From assembly GCF_030540875.1 (NCBI RefSeq), contig NZ_JAUOEM010000002.1, positions 62,001-126,000 on the forward strand: a stretch of DNA of 64,000 nucleotides. Direction: 5' to 3'. The position numbers and the translations under genes were made by a program. This document shows positions 8,836 through 17,973 of the stretch, in pieces. The notes beneath the pieces were generated by a model. The model did not search any database. It was not told the DNA's origin and was given only the letters and a program-made list of their open reading frames with translations. The stretch comes from Flavivirga amylovorans. Its GTDB lineage: Bacteria; Bacteroidota; Bacteroidia; Flavobacteriales; Flavobacteriaceae. The stretch's first letter is position 1, and every line of letters begins with the position of its first letter.

Positions 8836-9288
8836 GGATTCGGTTTTTTAGATGTTCCTTTATCCTTGTGGTTACGCATCACAAGGCCACTTTAAATAAA
8901 AAATAGCGCATAACTATTTAAAGTTAATAAGCTTAATTTTATAATGTTCTACAAAGTTGAAGTCCTTTAAAAATGAGATTAATATCTCATTAAAACCTTT
9001 TAAGTGTGGAAACAAAAAGGCGTGGAACTCAACTTAAACGTTTTCAAGGTACTGGTATACCGTCGCACGAATAAGCGAGCCCACGCCAATAGACGTGAGC
9101 ATCCTACTTATCATCTCGTGCATTTAAAAATTACCAGTTTTTGAAAACGAGATTCAAAGCGATTGCTTCAAATATTTTTAATATGAAGAATCACAAAATT
9201 AGTAAATCAATGGCTAATATAATGAAATTATTTGAAATACGGTCGAACGACCGAAATATTTTATACTTCTTACATTTTCTTTGTTATT
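8836..9288. other. Intergenic stretch with nested palindromes
   Basis: No gene seen. It holds a short inverted repeat CCTTGTG/CACAAGG near 8861-8884 and the large palindrome at 9039-9149 listed separately. Confidence 0.5.
9039..9149. repeat. About 110-bp nested imperfect palindrome
   Basis: Outer arms CGTTTTCAAGGTACTGGTA (9039-9057) and TACCAGTTTTTGAAAACG (9132-9149) are near-perfect reverse complements. Inside lie GCACGAATAAG and CTTATCATCTCGTGC, and CCACGCC / GACGTG around the centre. The whole stretch could fold into one long cruciform or RNA hairpin. It may be a structured small RNA, a non-autonomous element or a lone recombination site. It is not obviously related to the attC-like sites further right. 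Confidence 0.55.
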
Positions 9289-9522
9289 ATGACAAACATT
9301 AATATTGAAATATGTGGCTTTATAACGAAAGAATGGTTACACCCATGGTTCAAAGAAGGCAAGTCTCAAAATGCTTTTGCTATAAGGCATAATATTGATG
9401 AAAGTACTGTCAGAAAAATAAAGAGTAAAACTGAATATAGAATTCCTGTTGAAACTCTAATAAAAATCTGTGACGCTAGGGGAATTAAATTATCAGATTT
9501 TTTTAAAATGATAGATAACTGA
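9289..9522 (+). CDS. Small Xre-type helix-turn-helix protein
   Basis: 77 aa from the ATG at 9289; an in-frame TTG at 9232 would add 19 residues unlike the family. The core AFAIRHNIDESTVRKIKSKT followed by IPVETLIKICDARGIKLSDFF is a helix-turn-helix of the Xre type. The same regulator type recurs in the right half of the window. Possibly controls a neighbouring accessory gene; its target is not evident. Confidence 0.7.
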   Translation: MTNINIEICGFITKEWLHPWFKEGKSQNAFAIRHNIDESTVRKIKSKTEYRIPVETLIKICDARGIKLSDFFKMIDN

Positions 9523-9534
9523 TTTTAATAATCC

Positions 9535-9710
9535 GCTCCGCAAAGTCTCCCGACTTTGAGGTCATTATAATTCCAAAAATACTTATATAAAACTTTCATT
9601 TTCAATACTGATTATATTTTGTAATTGATGACTTCTTTAAAATATCTATTACTGGGTTATCTGCAATTTCGACTTCAATTAAACCGCTAAGTCGGGAGAC
9701 TTTGCGGAGC
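9535..9710. repeat. MITE-like element with perfect 22-bp terminal inverted repeats
   Basis: The 22 nt at 9535-9556 (starting GCTCCGCAAAGTCTCCCG) are an exact reverse complement of 9689-9710. The 132-bp interior is AT-rich and has no ORF. High-GC perfect ends in such an AT-rich stretch suggest a non-autonomous transposable element. No clear target duplication is seen. Confidence 0.6.
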
Positions 9711-10061
9711 AGGTATTTTTATGTCTAGAAAATTAAAATAACATATTGTTAATATTTGTTTTATTCATTCTAATCAATACTTTTTTAGTTAAAAAGCACA
9801 CATTGAAAAACAATACAATAAATTAACTTACATAAGCTATAAATAATTCTCACAAATTATTATCTTTAGTACCTCTCCCTAGAATGATGTAGTTAGACAG
9901 AACTATATGACGTTTTCTTTCTAATTTTTAGAATTAAATAAAATTGTGTTTTGCTGTTTTTTATGATTTTGTTTACCTAATTAATTGGTGAATTCTTTTT
10001 GATATTAAAAGGAGCTGATGCTTTTTTTGTTTCAAATAATTAGAAATCTAATATTATAATA
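9711..10061. other. AT-rich intergenic region upstream of amidase operon
   Basis: No gene or RNA recognised. It must contain the promoter of the plus-strand operon 10062-15104, but no convincing TTTG/TAnnTTTG pair is seen. Confidence 0.4.
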
Positions 10062-11048
10062 ATGGAACAAAGATTTGGATTTAATAAAATGGCTATCAAT
10101 GAGTTTGAAAGTTGGCTATTAGAATTTAAAATTGCCAGAACCGTTTTAAGCATTCAAGAACATCATACTTGGCTTCCGTCTTATTCAATGTTTAATGGAG
10201 CCAATCATTTTGAGTTACAAAAAGGGATGCGAAATCACCATATGAATAAAAACGGATGGAGTGATATTGGACAGCATCTCACTATTTTTCCAGACGGTGA
10301 GATTTTAACTGGCCGATCTTTTGAGAGATCTCCTGCTTGTATTTATGGACAAAACTCAAATGCGTTTTGTATTGAAAACCTTGGCGATTTTGATGCTGGT
10401 AAAGATGAAATGACCAATGAGCAACGAACCAGTATAATAAAAGTGACGGCTATTTTGTGTAAAAAATTCGGACTACAAATAAACATGAATAGTATTGTGT
10501 ATCATCATTGGTTTAAATTAGATACAGGAGAAAGAAATAACGGGAATGGTGGTAATAAAAGCTGCCCGGGAACCAACTTTTTTGGAGGCAATAAGCCTGA
10601 CGATTGTGAGACTAATTTTATTCCTGAAGTCACCTTGGCATATAACGAATTATTTGAATTATCTGCTAACACTAGCGTTTTAAGGTTTGTTTGTGTGAAT
10701 TCCGAAAGTCTTAATGTTAGATCTGCCCCGCATTATAAAAAATCCTTAGCTAGAAGTCCTTTGTCTAGAGGTATTGTAGTAAGAGTTTTCGAAATTGCAG
10801 AAAACGGATGGCTAAAAATATCAAGTAAAAAGGATCATTGGGTGTCCGGGAAATTTACGCATCAAGTGTGGAAAGTATTTATAAAGAATGAAGGGGTCGT
10901 TTCTAGAACTGGGTGCGGAATGGAATTTGATAAAGCGTCTGTTTTTATGAAAGACGAAGCGTTATTTGTTAGTGAGAAAAAAGAAGGTTGGTATAAAATA
11001 AATATGATTATGGAATGGCTTAATGAAAACGATTTGACTTTTCAATAA
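10062..11048 (+). CDS. PGRP/Ami_2-type N-acetylmuramoyl-L-alanine amidase with SH3-like domain
   Basis: 328 aa, no signal peptide. Residues about 25-185 form an amidase_2/PGRP fold: EHHTW (34-36), QHLTIFPDGEILTGR (71-85), YHHWFK (147-152) and KSCPGTNFF (Cys168), giving the His/His/Cys zinc ligands. A bacterial SH3-like segment follows (SLNVRSAPHYKKSLARS, about 225-285). It would cleave the MurNAc-L-Ala bond. Lack of an export signal is unusual for a cell-wall enzyme. It is the first gene of a four-gene operon with a membrane protein, a protease and a predicted outer-membrane protein. Confidence 0.8.
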   Translation: MEQRFGFNKMAINEFESWLLEFKIARTVLSIQEHHTWLPSYSMFNGANHFELQKGMRNHHMNKNGWSDIGQHLTIFPDGEILTGRSFERSPACIYGQNSNAFCIENLGDFDAGKDEMTNEQRTSIIKVTAILCKKFGLQINMNSIVYHHWFKLDTGERNNGNGGNKSCPGTNFFGGNKPDDCETNFIPEVTLAYNELFELSANTSVLRFVCVNSESLNVRSAPHYKKSLARSPLSRGIVVRVFEIAENGWLKISSKKDHWVSGKFTHQVWKVFIKNEGVVSRTGCGMEFDKASVFMKDEALFVSEKKEGWYKINMIMEWLNENDLTFQ

Positions 11049-11079
11049 GCTATTTATAATACATTCAAAAAGTATAATT

Positions 11080-12117
11080 ATGAAAATAAAAAAGAAACCT
11101 AAAACAATTTGGCTCATTTGGGCTTCAACAATTTCTATTCTATTTATTGCAACATATATCGTAACACATGTTTTTTGTTCTTGTTATGGAGAAGAAGAGG
11201 TGTTTTTAAATAGAGATCAACTAAGTGCTATTAATTCAATTATTGCTTTAGAAAGTGATTCTACAAATACGAGGCATTCAGAAACTAATGAAATAGCAAC
11301 TAAAAAATTAATTCGGAACTACCTAAGGAATGTATTAACAGAAAAAGAAGGCAGTGATGATAGTAGTTCAATAGATTCTTTGCTCTATACTTTCAAAGTA
11401 AAACATTTACCAACGGTATTACCAAAATATTCGTTTAAAGTTGACTCATTTTTCTGGTTAACAGGACGCAAAATCTTTTTAGAAATAGTGTTTTGGTCTC
11501 TTTTTGGACTAATGGCAAACCTCATGTTTAGCGTAACGATAACAGAGAATTTTGATAAGAAAAGAATACCAGAACATATTGGAAAAATATTTTACACGCC
11601 TTTTAGTGCTATCATTATTTATTTGTCTATTAATGCACTGGTTAATGGTGGATCTATTGTTTTTGACGGAGTTGGTAAAAGTGTTATAGTGCTTTCATTC
11701 ATTTTAGGTTTTTTTACAAGGAGAACGATTGTATTAATTGGTAAGATTAAAGACTTGATACTCCCTTTAGGAAAAGAAGATTTAGAAAGAAAAAAGACCA
11801 TTGGAGAAGTTGGAATAAACACAATTAGAGGCGTTATTGTTATAGATGAGGTTTCAGATGAAGTTAAAGAGCAGAATAATGAGTATGTAGCGATTAAAAT
11901 TTCAGGAATGGAATCTGATTACATTAATGTTGTTAACCCAGATAAAACAGGTGCATTCTTTTTTAGTGATATACCAAACGGTAATTATAAAATAGAATCA
12001 GAATTGGTTATTAATCAGACAAGGTTTTATGATGAAGATGAAATTCAAGTTTTAAATAATGAGGAGCCTTTAGAAGTAAATATTGTACTAAAGAAAAGTG
12101 AGCTTATTGTAAAATAA
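11080..12117 (+). CDS. Membrane protein with C-terminal carboxypeptidase-regulatory-like domain
   Basis: 345 aa. Hydrophobic helices at about 10-30, 125-148, 168-186 and 198-220, then a soluble C-terminal beta domain (about 245-345) with SGMESDYINVVNPDKTGAFF and DIPNGNYKIE, which looks like a carboxypeptidase-regulatory or SpaA-type fold. No enzyme motif is visible. It lies 31 nt after the amidase and 7 nt before the protease, so co-transcription is likely. It could be a membrane sensor or anchor for the soluble partners; this is inference. Confidence 0.65.
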   Translation: MKIKKKPKTIWLIWASTISILFIATYIVTHVFCSCYGEEEVFLNRDQLSAINSIIALESDSTNTRHSETNEIATKKLIRNYLRNVLTEKEGSDDSSSIDSLLYTFKVKHLPTVLPKYSFKVDSFFWLTGRKIFLEIVFWSLFGLMANLMFSVTITENFDKKRIPEHIGKIFYTPFSAIIIYLSINALVNGGSIVFDGVGKSVIVLSFILGFFTRRTIVLIGKIKDLILPLGKEDLERKKTIGEVGINTIRGVIVIDEVSDEVKEQNNEYVAIKISGMESDYINVVNPDKTGAFFFSDIPNGNYKIESELVINQTRFYDEDEIQVLNNEEPLEVNIVLKKSELIVK

Positions 12118-12124
12118 ATGTGTT

Positions 12125-13039
12125 ATGCAAAGATTTAATTTTTCAGAAGATCTTATTATTGCTCATACTATTGCTATGAATACGTACAAAAATGACCCAA
12201 ACGTATTTGGTATTGATATTGGTAATCGTTATGAAAATGATACTCGTAAAAAAGAACTCTGTGTACGAGTGCATTTGAGTTTTGATGGAGGGTATACCTC
12301 AACGAATCCCTTAATCACCTTTATTAATTATGCCAATTTTGGAGTTCAAACCAGACGGAAGGTCATTACTGTTAATTCGGAAAGAAGAAAACGATTTCAA
12401 ACCATAAAACCAGGAATAAGTGTAGGGACTTTTGCATCAGGAACACTTGGCTTAATTTGTTTTGATAAGCTTAATGGAAAAAAACCGTGCTTGCTTACAG
12501 CAGAGCATGTTATAGAGGGAAGAGTAGGCACTATTGTATCGCAGCCAGGAGCCGGACTTGATAGAGGGCGCTTCTTTGCGGATGGGATAGCCAATAAATT
12601 ACGGTCAGACACACATGGTGACGCTGCTATTGCCACATTAAAAAGAAATAGGAAATATACCCTTGATCAGTTTGAAACCAGTAATGTCATTAATGGTACT
12701 CAACAAGTAAAGGTGGGAGACGTGTTAACCAAATCGGGAAGAACCACAGGGTTAACAACGGCTTTAGTTGATGGAGTAGGTGTGTATTTTAAGAAAACAT
12801 CCTATATGCGTAGAGCTATTAAAGGTTTTAGGTTAGTACCTATAGATGATCAAAATACAGACGACATCCAAATTTCTGATAATGGAGACTCTGGTGCCAT
12901 TTGGTTTGATTCAAAAACTAATAAAGGTGTTGGATTGCTCTTTGCAGGAGAAAATGGTTCAGTAAAAGCCAATCAAGAGTTTTGCTTAGCACAACACTTA
13001 CCTGATATTATTGAGCGTTTAAACATATCAATCATATAA
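12125..13039 (+). CDS. Trypsin-like serine protease, no signal peptide
   Basis: 304 aa. The chymotrypsin-fold triad is visible: His128 in LLTAEHVIEG, Asp166 in THGDAAIA and Ser256 in NGDSGAIW, with a GRTTG motif between. The N-terminal ~90 residues (HTIAMNTYKNDPNVFGIDIG) are a family-specific extension. No signal peptide is predicted, so it probably acts in the cytoplasm. Third gene of the amidase/membrane/protease/OM operon. Proteolytic activation of a partner is plausible but unproven. Confidence 0.8.
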   Translation: MQRFNFSEDLIIAHTIAMNTYKNDPNVFGIDIGNRYENDTRKKELCVRVHLSFDGGYTSTNPLITFINYANFGVQTRRKVITVNSERRKRFQTIKPGISVGTFASGTLGLICFDKLNGKKPCLLTAEHVIEGRVGTIVSQPGAGLDRGRFFADGIANKLRSDTHGDAAIATLKRNRKYTLDQFETSNVINGTQQVKVGDVLTKSGRTTGLTTALVDGVGVYFKKTSYMRRAIKGFRLVPIDDQNTDDIQISDNGDSGAIWFDSKTNKGVGLLFAGENGSVKANQEFCLAQHLPDIIERLNISII

Positions 13040-13064
13040 TATTATAATAAATCCAAAAATTAAA

Positions 13065-15104
13065 ATGATAATTAACCAACGTAACCTCCAGAGACTATTA
13101 TTTATTTTATTACTGAGTCTTTCGTTTTCTCTAAGTGCTCAAAATGCCTATTACGACGCCTTAAAGATAGATTTTTTAGAAGAAAAATATAAGGAATTTA
13201 AAAGTAAAGCAGGAATTTCTGCAACTGAAATAAATACAATAGAAACCCAAATATTAAAGGACAAGAATAATTATGATTCATTTCTTGCTACACCGTTCTC
13301 TATTGCTTTGTCAAAGGAAAACATAGAGAGTATTAGAAAGAGTATTGTAATCAACGATTTAGGAGTAATCGCATTTTCTTCCAATTTTGTTGCGCTTGCT
13401 GATCAGGCTGCAAATCCTGCGACTTCAAATCTTTTTTCTATTCCAGTTTCAGCACAATCTGCCATAATTGATGGTACCGCTAAGTTTCTAGCCGAACGTT
13501 TTAAAGAAGATATAACAACCTTATATATAAACAAGTTTAGGGAAAAACTTGAGTCGATTCCAGAACTAAAAGCATTATATCCTAAAACATTTTCATTTCT
13601 TAAAACGGCAGATGTGTTTAATTACAGATCCTTAGGAAATGATTTTAAAGAGGCTTTTGAAGAAGATCTTAAAAACATATTAAGTAACCTTGGAATTTAT
13701 ATTAATGATAATGCAAACTTGAAAGCCAAATTAATAGCAAGTAAGGTTTATTACCCATTCGATTTTACACTAGCATTATCAGACAAGTTAATAAATGGGT
13801 ATCATCCTGTTGAAATTTTAGATTATCTGGAAAGTAGGTACAAAAGTAATCCAGATGTCGGCTTTAGTAATTACTATAACATTACTCATGGCTTAAATAT
13901 TCTGCAAAAAAACTTACAAAGAAAAAAATCAGATGAACCTAGTCAAAGCATAGAGCTCGTAAAACCATTTGAAAATATTTGGCTACGGTTTTCAGATTTG
14001 AAAAAGATAAATACAGCAGATAAAATAAAATATTTTACAGCATTAATTTACAATCAAGATCGAAACTACTTTTCAAATGTTTTAAAAATTGATGCAAATA
14101 ACGTTTACGACTTTTTTAATAACACAATTTATCCCATTGCAGGAATATTAAATGATATAGAAAATATTCAATCAAAAGGAAAAAGTATGACCGCAGATGA
14201 TTATGTAGGTGTGATGTCAAATACATTGAAGTTATTAAAATACATAAACGGTAAAGAAGAGATCGGTTTTAGAGTTGGAGAAATTAAGTTTACGGGCAAA
14301 GATGGTGAAGAAGTCATAATAGACGTACTAGATTTGATGGATAAAATGGTTGATTTGTATAAGTCGATTCAAAATAAGGATTATGGATATATTGTAACCA
14401 ACGGTTTGTATGTAACCGAAAAAATATTATTAGCGAGCGGTGAGTCCAAAGCGAATATCATAAAAGTGACTCAAGTCGTTAGTAAATATGGTGGGTTTAT
14501 GGTAGATGTTGTTACAGCCGATAATTCTGATGAAGTGAAAGATGCCATTAAAAAGAATGTCACAAAGTTTTCATTTTTAGATAAACGAAATAGTTTGTTT
14601 AGTCTAACAATTAGCGGACATCCTGGAATATATGGAGGGGTCGAAGAATTAACTAAAAATAATACGTCTCAAGCAAATTTTGGAATCACAGCGCCTATTG
14701 GTTTTGAATTTATGTGGGGTTTTAGAACGTGCAAAGGCACAAAGAATAAGCAGTATGCTTTTGTAAATGAAGATGATACCATTAAGTATCTTTCTGGACA
14801 TGCATGGAGCATTTTTGTCTCTTTTGCCGATATTGGTGCGGCGTTTAACTATAGATTGAATGATACAGAAAGTGAGCTTCCTCAAGAATTGACCTTTAAG
14901 CAAATATTTTCCCCTGGAGTTTCTATTAATTATGGATTTAGAAACTCTCCAATAACACTTGGAGCAGGGATACAATATTCGCCAGAATTAAGAAAAGTTA
15001 CTGTCGAAAATATAGAAACAGGATCAAATTCACTTAGAGCTATGTTAAGATTGAGTTGGGATATCCCTTTAATAAAAATATACAGTAAGCATGTAAAAAA
15101 ATAG
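13065..15104 (+). CDS. Large exported protein with predicted C-terminal outer-membrane strands
   Basis: 679 aa. A clear signal peptide (LLFILLLSLSFSLSAQNAYY) is followed by a long mostly helical region (about 30-520). The C-terminal ~160 residues alternate polar and aromatic residues (ITAPIGFEFMWGF, WSIFVSFADIGAAFNYRL, SVNYGFRN-like and SLRAMLRLSWDIPL), typical of beta-barrel strands. It is last in the operon. I do not recognise the family. Confidence 0.65.
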   Translation: MIINQRNLQRLLFILLLSLSFSLSAQNAYYDALKIDFLEEKYKEFKSKAGISATEINTIETQILKDKNNYDSFLATPFSIALSKENIESIRKSIVINDLGVIAFSSNFVALADQAANPATSNLFSIPVSAQSAIIDGTAKFLAERFKEDITTLYINKFREKLESIPELKALYPKTFSFLKTADVFNYRSLGNDFKEAFEEDLKNILSNLGIYINDNANLKAKLIASKVYYPFDFTLALSDKLINGYHPVEILDYLESRYKSNPDVGFSNYYNITHGLNILQKNLQRKKSDEPSQSIELVKPFENIWLRFSDLKKINTADKIKYFTALIYNQDRNYFSNVLKIDANNVYDFFNNTIYPIAGILNDIENIQSKGKSMTADDYVGVMSNTLKLLKYINGKEEIGFRVGEIKFTGKDGEEVIIDVLDLMDKMVDLYKSIQNKDYGYIVTNGLYVTEKILLASGESKANIIKVTQVVSKYGGFMVDVVTADNSDEVKDAIKKNVTKFSFLDKRNSLFSLTISGHPGIYGGVEELTKNNTSQANFGITAPIGFEFMWGFRTCKGTKNKQYAFVNEDDTIKYLSGHAWSIFVSFADIGAAFNYRLNDTESELPQELTFKQIFSPGVSINYGFRNSPITLGAGIQYSPELRKVTVENIETGSNSLRAMLRLSWDIPLIKIYSKHVKK

Positions 15105-15151
15105 GGTAGACAATTATCCTACCAGCTATGGTTTTATTATTTATAACAGCT

Positions 15152-15183
15152 AAAAAAGCATCTTATTTTTGTGAGATGCTTTT
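15152..15183 (+). terminator. Terminator of the amidase-protease operon
   Basis: AGCATCT / AGATGCT stem with T-rich loop, T tail following, 50 nt after the last stop codon. Confidence 0.75.
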
Positions 15184-15204
15184 CAATTTTCAAATGGGTT
15201 TGTT

Positions 15205-15510
15205 TTGGCTTTCAGTATTCCAAGCGTACTGTTTTTATTCAAAATAGTAAAAGTCAAGATGAGTTCAATGATTATTTTCCTAATCAATTTAAAACTCGAC
15301 GTAAACTTTATTGAAAATGGTTTTATGCAAGATAATAACCAGTTAAAATTCACAATAATTAATAGCCTAAACTCTAATGAATTACAAAATGTTAGTAAGG
15401 GAATTGAAAATGAAAATGCAAAACGACGACTAAATTTACTATTTTCGAGTAATTTACATTTTAAAATTGAAAACAATGATTATAACTTGTTCTTAAAAAA
15501 TCCCTGTTAG
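15205..15510 (+). pseudogene. Remnant of a LytS-type sensor histidine kinase C-terminus
   Basis: The 101-aa frame keeps fragments of the ATPase end of a LytS-family kinase: FIENGF (from the usual FIENAFKHG), LKFTIINS, GIENENAKRRLNLLF (usual GIGLENVKRRLELLY) and a final hydrophobic strand. The sensor, dimerisation and phosphoacceptor parts are absent and the HG-containing loop is missing. This is therefore a decayed 3' fragment, not a working gene. No paired LytR regulator is present. Confidence 0.6.
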
Positions 15511-15609
15511 TCGCAATTATATAAAGCAAGCCAAAGAACGCATTTTTAGTATTTAAAGACGATAAAGAAAATCAAAACACTAACTATACTCTAAACCTAA
15601 TTAATAATC

Positions 15610-16941
15610 ATGTCTAATAACCAAGAAACCACATCTCCATCTAAAAACAACACATTAGTTCCTATACTTATTATTGCAGGATTATTTTTTATTTTCGGAT
15701 TTGTTACATGGATAAATGGCGCATTAATTCCATTTATGAAAACTATAAATGAACTCACCGATGCACAATCTTATCTGGTGGCAACCGCATCTTATATTTC
15801 ATTTGTTATCATGGCATTACCAGCTTCTTATATTATTAAGAAGATTGGTTATAGAAAAGGCATGTCATTGGGGCTAATAATAATGGCAATAGGGGCTTTG
15901 GTTTTTATCCCTGCTGCTGAGGCCAGAACCTATTGGATGTTTTTAACAGCGATTTTTATACAAGGAGCTGGGATGACCTTATTGCAAACGGCTTCAAACC
16001 CATATATAACTATTTTAGGGCCTATTGAAAGTGCAGCAAAACGTATTGCTATTATGGGTATAGCAAATAAAGTAGCAGGTGCATTAGGGTCTGTGATTTT
16101 TGGAGCGATTTTGCTATCTGGAATAGACGAGATTAAAGAAAAACTAAACCTTGTGGATGCTGCTGAAAAAGCTAACTTATTAAATACAATGGCAGATAGT
16201 GTTGTTGCACCTTATGTAGTCATGGCAATCGTTTTGCTTTTACTAGGGGTTTTAATTAGAAAGGCACCTTTGCCACATGTAGAAGCGCAACCTATTGAAG
16301 CATCTGAAACTGGAGGAAAAGCAAAATCAAGTATTTTACAATTCCCTCATTTATGGTTGGGTGTTTTAGCCTTATTTGTATATGTTGGTGTTGAGGTTGT
16401 TGCTGGGGATACTATCATTGCGTACGGAATATCATTGGATATTCCCGTCGAGCAAGCTAAGTTTTTTACATTGTTTACTTTAATGGCTATGGTAGCAACC
16501 TATGCTTTAGGAGTATTTTTAATACCAAAATACATAAGCCAAGCTTTTGCATTAAAAGCAAGTGCTATTTTAGGTATTATATTGTCGTTTTGTATTGTAT
16601 TTACAGACGGTTTTACTTCTGTACTTTTCGTAGCAGCATTAGGTGTTGCTAATGCTTTGGTTTGGCCAGCTATTTGGCCTTTAGCTTTAACAGGATTAGG
16701 TAAATTTACTAAAACAGCTTCGGCATTACTTATTATGGCTATTTCGGGAGGGGCTATTATTCCACCATTATATGGCGCTCTAGTAGATAATAAAAAAGAA
16801 GATTTGCTTGCAAGTGGAATAAATGAAGTTGTAGCTACGGCTGATGCTGCATCTTTTGGTTATTGGATTTTATTGCCCTGTTATATCATTATTTTGTACT
16901 ATGCGTTTTTTGGACATAAAGTAGGGCTTAAAACAGCATAG
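15610..16941 (+). CDS. Sugar MFS transporter (FucP/glucose-galactose family)
   Basis: 443 aa, 12 hydrophobic helices. The motif FFIFGFVTWINGALIPFMK and GAGMTLLQTASNPYITILGP are hallmarks of the FucP/GluP group of proton-coupled sugar importers in the inner membrane. Flanking debris of glycan genes (NagX-like and GH92 fragments just downstream) supports a glycan-utilisation context. The exact sugar cannot be read from the sequence. Confidence 0.9.
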   Translation: MSNNQETTSPSKNNTLVPILIIAGLFFIFGFVTWINGALIPFMKTINELTDAQSYLVATASYISFVIMALPASYIIKKIGYRKGMSLGLIIMAIGALVFIPAAEARTYWMFLTAIFIQGAGMTLLQTASNPYITILGPIESAAKRIAIMGIANKVAGALGSVIFGAILLSGIDEIKEKLNLVDAAEKANLLNTMADSVVAPYVVMAIVLLLLGVLIRKAPLPHVEAQPIEASETGGKAKSSILQFPHLWLGVLALFVYVGVEVVAGDTIIAYGISLDIPVEQAKFFTLFTLMAMVATYALGVFLIPKYISQAFALKASAILGIILSFCIVFTDGFTSVLFVAALGVANALVWPAIWPLALTGLGKFTKTASALLIMAISGGAIIPPLYGALVDNKKEDLLASGINEVVATADAASFGYWILLPCYIIILYYAFFGHKVGLKTA

Positions 16942-16959
16942 GAATATTTTATGTATGGT

Positions 16960-17344
16960 CTGACAAAAAAGAATTGAGTCTGTTGATGTTTTTAAGAGGG
17001 TTTACCATTGTCACTATGATTTTTATTGTAACAAACCAGGGGGCTTATGGGAAATGATGATTGTGGTCAAATGCCTGCTTGGTATATGTTTTCTGTCTTA
17101 GGGTTTTATCCAGTGAATCTAACAGGAGGTCAATATATCTTTGAAGCTCCACAAATTGAGGAGACTATCGTTCATTATATCCAATGGTAAAAAGTTTCAG
17201 ATGGAAGCCAAAAACCTAAATAAAGAAAATTATATCGTGAAATCAGTACACTTGACGGGGGTCTTAAACCGTAATTATATCACTCATGAAGACATTCTTA
17301 GAGGGGGAGAACTTGTATTCCAAATTGGAAATGAGGTAAATTGA
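16960..17344 (+). pseudogene. Fused remnants of a NagX-like acyltransferase and a GH92 alpha-mannosidase
   Basis: 16974-17040 reads SLLMFLRGFTIVTMIFIVTN, the start of a DUF5009/NagX-type membrane acyltransferase (usual SVDVFRGFTIVTMI). It runs directly into GNDDCGQMPAWYMFSVLGFYP (from about 17048), a highly conserved C-terminal block of GH92 mannosidases. A frameshift near 17160 is followed by NGKKFQMEAKN and NYITHEDILRGGELVFQIG, the GH92 tail. Two genes have thus been collapsed by deletion and are dead. Confidence 0.75.
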
Positions 17345-17735
17345 TTTTCTAATAGTAATACTAGCTTTATTATGAATTTAAATAGAAAGAAAAAGCTATT
17401 AAAACGGGGCTTTAGGAATGGCATTGTCTGCATTCATTTTAAGTGTAACATTATGATTTATAATAAATTAAATAGATTGATAAATGATTTCAATCAATGA
17501 GAAAAAAATAATACTTTAAATAATTAGAAATAAGACAGGTATATTTTTTATTAGTTTGACATTAAATTATATATATTTACCAAGTAAATAAAAATGAGGG
17601 ATTGTTTTTATAAATCGCAATTTTTTAAATAATAAGTGATTTATTAAGAGAATGTTATTAATACAATAAAACTGCATTTCAACGATGATTTATAGCGTTT
17701 CGTAGATGTTTTTTTATGAATAATAACATGTTTTT
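17345..17735. other. AT-rich intergenic DNA
   Basis: A short trace near 17385-17455 reads like GMALSAFILSVTL and may be another decayed membrane gene start. Otherwise nothing is recognised. Confidence 0.4.
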
Positions 17736-17765
17736 TTTGTAACCTCACTTTTTTTAATACATTTG
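17736..17765 (+). promoter_or_regulatory. Textbook Bacteroidota promoter of the PID-CTERM gene
   Basis: TTTG at 17736-17739, 18-nt spacer, TACATTTG at 17758-17765: an exact TTTG/TAnnTTTG pair. The ATG follows 7 nt after the -7 box, implying a leader of only a few nt. Confidence 0.75.
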
Positions 17766-17772
17766 TGTCCCG

Positions 17773-17970
17773 ATGACAGTAAAGAAAAAAAGAATATTAG
17801 CCTCGACCTTATTTGTATTAATAAGCTTTATGTGTATGGCTCAGGTAACTCCCCCACCTCCAGGGCCATCACCAGCTCCAGGTCTTCCTATAGATGGAGG
17901 CGTATTATTTGGTATGATTTTCGCTTTGTTTTATGGAGTAAGAAAGGTAATGATTAATAATAAGAGATAA
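17773..17970 (+). CDS. Small PID-CTERM-type secreted membrane protein
   Basis: 65 aa. A signal peptide (ILASTLFVLISFMCMAQ) is followed by a Pro-rich PPPPGPSPAPGLPIDGG stretch, one hydrophobic helix and a basic tail KVMINNKR. The PIDGG-plus-helix-plus-basic ending is the PID-CTERM sorting signal common in flavobacteria. These very small proteins are abundant; their role is unknown. Confidence 0.75.
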   Translation: MTVKKKRILASTLFVLISFMCMAQVTPPPPGPSPAPGLPIDGGVLFGMIFALFYGVRKVMINNKR

Positions 17971-17973
17971 TTA

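Noticed and set aside
15183-15476. Minus-strand 97-aa ORF
   Set aside because: Antisense to the kinase remnant, which has recognisable motifs; no own homology seen.
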